NCBI GenBank assembly: GCA_933228675.1
Contig: OW121741.1
Location: forward strand, 40,577,952-40,641,951
Direction: 5' to 3'
Length of the DNA stretch: 64,000 nucleotides
Source of the DNA: Stomorhina lunata
Taxonomy: Eukaryota > Arthropoda > Insecta > Diptera > Rhiniidae
In this document: piece by piece, positions 58,551 to 64,000 of the stretch
Numbering within the stretch: position 1 is the stretch's first letter
Layout: each line of letters starts with the position of its first letter
The notes under the pieces: model-generated
The model's database searches: none
Told to the model about the DNA's origin: nothing
What the model saw: the letters and a program-made list of their open reading frames with translations, nothing else
Made by a program: the position numbers and the translations under genes

Positions 58551-59100
58551 ATACAGACCAAATAATTATCCAGGGCCGGATGCCATTCCAGCACTGGTCT
58601 TGAAGCAGTGTTGTTCAACGCTTGCGCTTCCATTGGCTAACCTTTTCAGCACCTTATACCATGCCAGTGAATTTCCTCGGTGTTAGAAGGTTGCTAATGT
58701 TACGCCAATCCCTAAAAAGAGAATGTCCAAAAACCTTGAAAATTACCGTCCAATAACAATTTCTTCTGCACTCTCCAAGGTTTTGGATAGTATGGTGAAT
58801 CACCATCTTGGTAAATGTCTGGAATCTAACAACCTACTAAGCGACCGACAGTACGGATTTCATAGGGAACGCTCTATGAGAGACCTGCTAGCTTTCCTAT
58901 CGGAAAAATGGTGTCATTCAATCAACTGTTTTGGCGAAAGTAAAGTTGTGGCTCTGAATATATATAAGCCGTTCGAGTATGGCATAGTGTACTTTTATCA
59001 AAACTTGTTGCTTTTGGTTTCGGTGATAACTTCTCTCGATTTATACCGAGCTTCCTTAGAGATCGCACTTTTAGAGTTGTCTAGATGGTATCACCAAGAA
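58551..59100 (+). pseudogene. Jockey-like LINE reverse transcriptase, 5' part
   Basis: It reads GPDAIPALVLKQC, NVTPIPKK, NLENYRPITISSALSKVLD, LLSDRQYGFHRERSMRDLLA and VVALNIYKPFEYG, where the usual first catalytic motif LDISKAFDRV is altered. It continues at 60718 after an RTE-like insertion. Confidence 0.82.
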
Positions 59101-60717
59101 CCAAATTGATCACATTTTGATCAACTCAAAGTGGCGATCATCTTTACTTGATGTACGCTCGAGGCGCGGAGCAGATATAAACAGCGACCACCACTTAGTT
59201 ATATCTAAAGTTCGACTGAAAGTAGCGGCTCTGAGGTCAGAAACGGCAAAAGCCGATCGGAAAATTGATGTTGGAAAACTGGAATCAGAGCGACATCGAA
59301 ATGCCTTTATTACAGCTATAAGGAATCGGCTTCCAGATGTTGTAAACAACAACAACGCTAGTGTAAACGAAATTGCAAGGTGTGTCACTAAGACGTACAA
59401 TGAGGTAGGTCAGCAAACGTTAGGTTTTAAAGACCATAAAAGGAAAGTCTGGCTCACCCAAGCAACATCATAAAAAATACAATTTTAAATTCAAACGTGG
59501 GTGTTGAGGAGCTTAGTACAATGTACCGTGACCTATCCAACAGAATAAAAAGGTCTGCAAGGAGGGACAAAAGAATGTGGGCAGATGAACAAGCGATCCA
59601 AGCTGAGTCAGCTGCAAGTAAAGGCGACATGAGGACCTTATATAATATATCAAGGGCGTTGTGCGGCAAACCTACCTACACCAACAGTCCCATCCTGAGT
59701 AGCAGCGGTACACTTCTCTCAACGCCGGATGAACAATTAATACGATGGATGGAACACTTTCAGTCAACATTAAACAATCCCATTGGATTAAATAGAAGCA
59801 CTGACGGAAGTGCAAAACGAAACCAAACATGGCTGTTTATTCAATGGAATTTCAGACAGCCCACCAACATAACAAGAAGTGAAGAATGCAATTAAAAGCC
59901 CTAAGCGCAACAAGGCCCCGGGCAATGACAATATCTCAGCGGAGATGCTTTTATGTGACGTTGAACTATCGGCGAGACTGTGGCACCCATTTGTGCGTAA
60001 AATATGGGAAGAAGAAGCTCTGCCAGCCTCCTGGAATGAAGGTATACTAGTGAAAATACCAAAAAAGGGTGACTCCAAAGACTGCTATAACTACAGGGGA
60101 ATAACACTTCTTCCAATACCGAGCAAAATATTAAGTCGAGTGATTTTGAATAGAACGTCTGACGCAGTTTCTAAAACACTACGCGAAAATCAGTTTGGGT
60201 TTCGAGAGAATAGATCTTGTGTTGATCTAATCAACACAGTAAGAATAGTACTGGAGCAATGTAATGAGTTCCGCAAACCCATTTACCTAGCGTTTGTCGA
60301 AATTTGGAAACGCACAAATGCCATCGATAAGCGCCTACAAACCTTTGCAAACAAATGCTTGCGGCAAATCCTTAATATATGGTGGCCAAATCGCATAAGA
60401 AATGAAGATCTACTAAACGCTACAAACCAAATCCCTTCTTCTATAGAGGTATGTCAACGGAAATGGCGGTGGATAGGCCACACACTTTGAAGGCCAAATA
60501 CCAACATTGCTCGACAAGCGCTTCGTTGGAATTCACAAGGAAGCGGCCGTCGTGTTGGTGCACCTGCTAGAACGTGGAGAAGGTCAATTGAAGCGGAGTT
60601 ACAAGCAGCAAACTATTCATGGAATGATATATGCCTAACATCTCGCAATAGAGTTCGATATAAAAGGATGCTTGAGGACCTATGCTCCACTGGGAGTCAA
60701 GGATAACAGAACAAGAA
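59101..60717 (+). mobile_element. RTE-like LINE, 5'-truncated and internally deleted
   Basis: It starts in the endonuclease (NQIDHILINSKWRSS, NSDHHLV), continues through a linker, then the RT start KRNKAPGNDNISAEM, GILVKIPKKGD and YRGITLLPIPSKILS. At PIYLAFVE the palm (with YxDD) is deleted and joins WKRTNAIDKRLQTFANKCLR and the C-terminal CQRKWRWIGHTL. The 3' end is GGGAGTCAAGGATAACAGAA plus CAAGAAG. Similar AGATGG-ATC words flank it, an imperfect target duplication in the Jockey-like host. Confidence 0.82.
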
Positions 60718-61500
60718 GATGGGATCTCATCAAATGAGTTCAATATTAATTCAAGGGTACCGCAATTCTCCGTTCTCTACACTACTTCTTATATTCATTA
60801 ACGACCTTCTATGTCAAACTTTTAATCCTATATACTCTGTTGCAGATGATAGTAACATTTGCCATTTTTATTCATTCAATTATAGAGCAAGAATTTTGAG
60901 GTAGGTGCTATGAGACAACACGTGCATGAATCATTAAACCGAGATTTAGATACACAATCTGAATGGGTCCTCGCTTATAGAGTTAAGTTTAATGCTCGAA
61001 AAACTCAATGTTGTATGCTTACGCATAAGCGCACGGCGGATCTTGTTACTTCATCTTTTCATGGATGGTGTAAATATTCAGGAATCAGACGCTCTTGATG
61101 TTCTGGGCATGAGAATTCAGGGTGATGTTCGTTAGACTGAAGCGTCCGACCGAAAATGATATACAACTCTCATATATGGGCCGGTGCTCCGAAGTCTATT
61201 TTGGAGCTTCTCGACCGAGTACAGGCGAGGGCAAAGGTGCTTATTGGTGATAGAAAGGTATCCAACTTGTGTTTCACTGTTCTATTGTTACTAATTTGGT
61301 ATGTGCTCTAACGAAATTAGGGAACTCGTTCCTGAAACTCGGACTTTCATACGCAACACACCTTTATATGTTAGAGCTCATCCCTTCGTTGTCGATTGTA
61401 CTGTTCGTATGTGAAATTTACCTTCCGCCAATTTCATTAAGACTGCTACACAATCGGTTCTGGAGTTCTAAAATCCTCTTCTACTCTTAGGAGAAAAATG
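60718..61500 (+). pseudogene. Jockey-like LINE reverse transcriptase, 3' part
   Basis: It resumes at GISSNEFNINSRVPQ (reading across frames), LIFINDLL, then VADDSNICHFYS with the catalytic ADD pair, SLNRDLDTQSEWVLAYRVKF, RKTQCCMLTHKRTADL and IWAGAPKSILELLDRV. Stops and shifts are frequent from 61080 on. Confidence 0.8.
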
Positions 61501-61805
61501 CAGCCTAAACGGCAACTTTTCAGTCAGTAGTTACGAGCTAAACTTTAAAAAGAACTTTAGAAAGATATTGCGGAAAAAGGAGGAAAGAAAACCGCTTATT
61601 CTGAAGCAAAAAGAAAGAAACCGAGAGACATGTGTTTAAGCAAATTCAGATGTATAAGTGTCAAAAACTTAAACACTGAAGAGATAGTTTTGGCAATTGC
61701 ATCTTCTCCTGTAAGGACGGTAAAGAAAACCTGGTAACAGGTACAGAAAGCGAACTGAAACTATGGAAGGAGCATTTTTGCTGGTATCAAATTAAAGCGA
61801 CCAAT
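61501..61805. other. Unassigned DNA
   Basis: Purine-rich; nothing recognised. Confidence 0.4.
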
Positions 61806-63110
61806 ATTCTTCTTCTGTTATCCATGACTCCCAGTTTAGAATAGGGCCTCGACCATCCTTTTATATCGAATTCTATTGCGGGATATTAGGTATATGTCAT
61901 TCCATGAATAGTTTGGTACTTGCAACTCCTCATCAATTGACTTTCTCCATGTTCTAGTACGACGGCAACTTCCCTTTGAACTCCAATCGCTTGTCAAGCA
62001 TTGTTGGTATTTGGCCTTCGAAGTGTGTGACCTATCCACTGCCATTTCGACATACTCTATAGAAGCAGGGATTTGGTTTGTAGCGTTTAGTAGATGTTCT
62101 TTTTTTATGCGATTCGACCACCATATTTTAAGGATTTGCCGTAAGCATTTGTTTGCAAAGGTTTATAGGCGCTTATCGATGACATCTGTGCATTTCTAAG
62201 TTTCGCAGCCTTAATACAGGCTGGACTTGACATTCTGGTTGCACATTCATCACTTAGTTGTTGTTGATATTTGCCGAGATTTCCAAATAGCACGAAGAAT
62301 GCCGAATGCAGATTTTGCCATGTTAATAAGCGATTTGTTATCCTTTTCGGCGCCACCTTTTGTAGATACCAAAATTCCAAGATATTTAAAGGAGGTTATA
62401 GGATAACCTCCACATTGATATTAATTTCCAGCCCAGCTGCATGAGATTCAACAGTGATGACGTAAGTGTTTTCTTGAAGGTGGCCTGATCTGTGGCTTAG
62501 AAGACATACGTCATTAGCGTATTCCAGGTCCTCGAATTGTTTAAAGGGTGTCCATCGGATACCGTGTCTACCAGTAGTAATTCCAAATGGATTAGACAAT
62601 TTACCCTTGTGTAGGTTTCGGCATTTAAAATCCTCGTACTTTGCCCGAATTATGTTTCAAATTTTCGTTACGAATTTTCGTTACGTCGTTTAACGCTAGC
62701 TCTAGTACTATTCTTACTGTGTTGATTAGGTCAACACAAGATCGATTCTCTCTGAACCCAAACTGATTTTCGCGAAGTATAGCGAAAACTGCATCAGATA
62801 TTCTGTTCAGAATTACTCGGTAGTGGAAGAAGTGTCACCCATTTTTGGTATTTTGACTAGTATACCTTCATTCCAGGAGGTTGGCAAAGCTTCTCCTTCC
62901 TATATTTTACGCACAAATGGATGCCATAGTCTCGCCAATCCTTCAACATCACATAAAAGCATCTCCGCTGAGATATTGTCATTGCTCGGAGCCTTGTTGC
63001 ATTTTAATGGCGTCTTCAACTCTTGTATTGTTGGTGAATTGTCTGAAATTCCATTAAATATGCTATTTTGGTTGGTTTCAGTATGCACTTCCGTCAGTGG
63101 TGACCAATAT
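61806..63110 (-). pseudogene. RTE-like LINE, RT and C-terminal region, broken
   Basis: From 63110 downward: NQNSIFNGISDN, NKAPSNDNISAEMLLCDVE, then with shifts the ENQFGFRENRSCVDLINTV block, FEDLEYANDVCLLSHRSGHL (YxDD box reads YAND), LHSAFFVLFGN and the C-terminus RTRTWRKSIDEELQVPNYSW. The 3' end GGATAACAGAAGAAG lies at 61806-61820. Same family as 59101-60717 but in the opposite orientation and with the palm retained. Confidence 0.8.
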
Positions 63111-63154
63111 GACAAGTCTAAAAAATGGTTATTTAATTTTTGGTGTTGTTTGTT

Positions 63155-63590
63155 CATTACACAAAAAAGAAGATAAAACAGTATGTGTAAATTATAGAGG
63201 TATAAGCCTCCTTTTCGTACCATATATGATAGAATCTTCCGTACTGTGTGAAAGGCTAAAATTTAAAGTTAACGAAATAATTGGGACCTACCAATGTGAC
63301 TTTAGACCAAGTAAATCTAGTACTGACCAGATCTTAACACTTAGTCAAATCATAGAGAAGGTTTAACAAAAACAACTGGACACATATCTCTTCGTTGAAT
63401 ACAAATTCGCTTTTGACAGCCCTTTATGAATGAAGCTCCGCGAAGGCGGTTAAATCAATGTCTAAATTTAGACATTCGCATGAAGTTATTAAGGTTATGC
63501 CTATCGGATTCCTTAACAATTAAAAGGGGATTCAGACAAGGCGATAGTCATGTGCCATGTCATGCGAGCTCTTCAAGATTGCGTTAAAGA
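63155..63590 (+). pseudogene. LINE reverse transcriptase fragment, another lineage
   Basis: It reads VNYRGISLLFVPYMI, SSVLCERLKFKVNEIIGTYQ, DFRPSKSSTDQILTLSQIIE, a stop, then DTYLFVEYKFAFDS with the first catalytic Asp changed to Glu, and RGFRQGD. Several stops. RTE/CR1-like, distinct from the family at 59101. Confidence 0.75.
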
Positions 63591-64000
63591 AAATCCTCAG
63601 AGATACTGCAGTTAATACAACTAAAACAATTTTCAGCAGGAAACATATCGCCGTGCGGGAATTTATGTGCTCTATCGGTCATTTTACACATTTTGAGTAA
63701 ATGACTTTTGTTCCTAAATTTTTCAAATCTGCAATCCGTTTTCGGCTATCTCGTCTAGTTTCTGAGATAAATAGTGTATGTTTTATTCTACAAGCAGACA
63801 GTCTACAAGAATTGGATCATATGTGATCGTTGAGAACTATTGCTTCGGGGTTGTAAAATAATTTGTTTGCTTTCGAAACTTAACGTAGAATTATACTTTC
63901 CAACAGATGATATTTCGGTCTAAGCAGACAGATATGAAATAAAGATCTCTCTGTATGAACTGAAATTTCGCTCTGCGAAACGCTTATACTTTCGTGTTAT
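63591..64000. other. Unassigned DNA to window end
   Basis: No motif seen. Confidence 0.35.

Overview
The window is AT-rich, repeat-dominated DNA from a higher dipteran, most likely a calyptrate fly (inference). It holds Transib, DD41D mariner, Tc1-like and hAT DNA transposons, Jockey- and RTE-like LINE fragments, tRNA-derived repeats, and dispersed families carrying the GTCCGTCTGTCCGTC motif I associate with fly intergenic repeats. I found no host protein-coding gene. Family names rest on motif recognition, not on a search.

The most informative system is a Transib family, related to the RAG1 recombinase. Copy A (1548-7051, minus) and copy B (39501-45030, plus) are full length. Copy C (47852-48902) is an internally deleted derivative, and 425-594 is an end fragment. 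Ends read CACAGTG, and each complete copy has a perfect 5-bp GC-containing target duplication (AGTCG, CCACG, CGACG). The inverted terminal arms are about 1.4 kb long. Copy B has an uninterrupted 678-codon transposase with a RAG1-like triad (D268, D383, E602) and zinc ligands (C399, C402, H576, H581). Copy A differs in coding terms by one 23-bp deletion. B is therefore a candidate active source, with C and possibly A as passengers.

A second system is the Tc1/mariner DD41D (rosa-type) group. Two related copies lie at 9873-11180 and 13162-14393. A second subfamily lies at 32667-33971 (with a 633-bp tandem duplication), 46167-47468 and 56305-57616. Deleted or decayed relatives lie at 17095-17641 and 45130-45460. 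The copy at 46276-47361 is open from end to end but its first catalytic Asp is Gly; the copies near 33 kb and 57 kb share one nonsense codon.

Layout: 0-8 kb, LINE fragment, Transib A and broken repeats R1/R2. 8-17.6 kb, an R1 copy split by mariner, a second mariner, a Jockey relic, a GC-rich miniature element, a tandem array and a deleted mariner. 18-23.4 kb, a foldback element holding an R2 copy, then R1 split by element R3. 23.4-26.9 kb, mostly single-copy DNA. 26.9-34 kb, two R3 copies and mariner. 34.4-39.3 kb, a perfect palindrome, a hAT element containing a mariner piece, an R2 copy, and a ~123-bp tandem array with a palindromic core. 39.5-49 kb, Transib B, mariner relics, the open mariner and Transib C. 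49.5-57.6 kb, R3, a (TA)n-tailed SINE-like unit, a LINE RT fragment, R2, element R6 and mariner. 58-63.6 kb, interleaved RTE-like and Jockey-like LINE fragments.

Names R1-R6 are labels made here. R1 and R2 are dispersed non-coding repeats; R3 is a ~1.3-kb element with inverted ends and a tRNA-like block; R5 is a 165-bp shared block; R6 is an inverted-end element at 54.8 kb.
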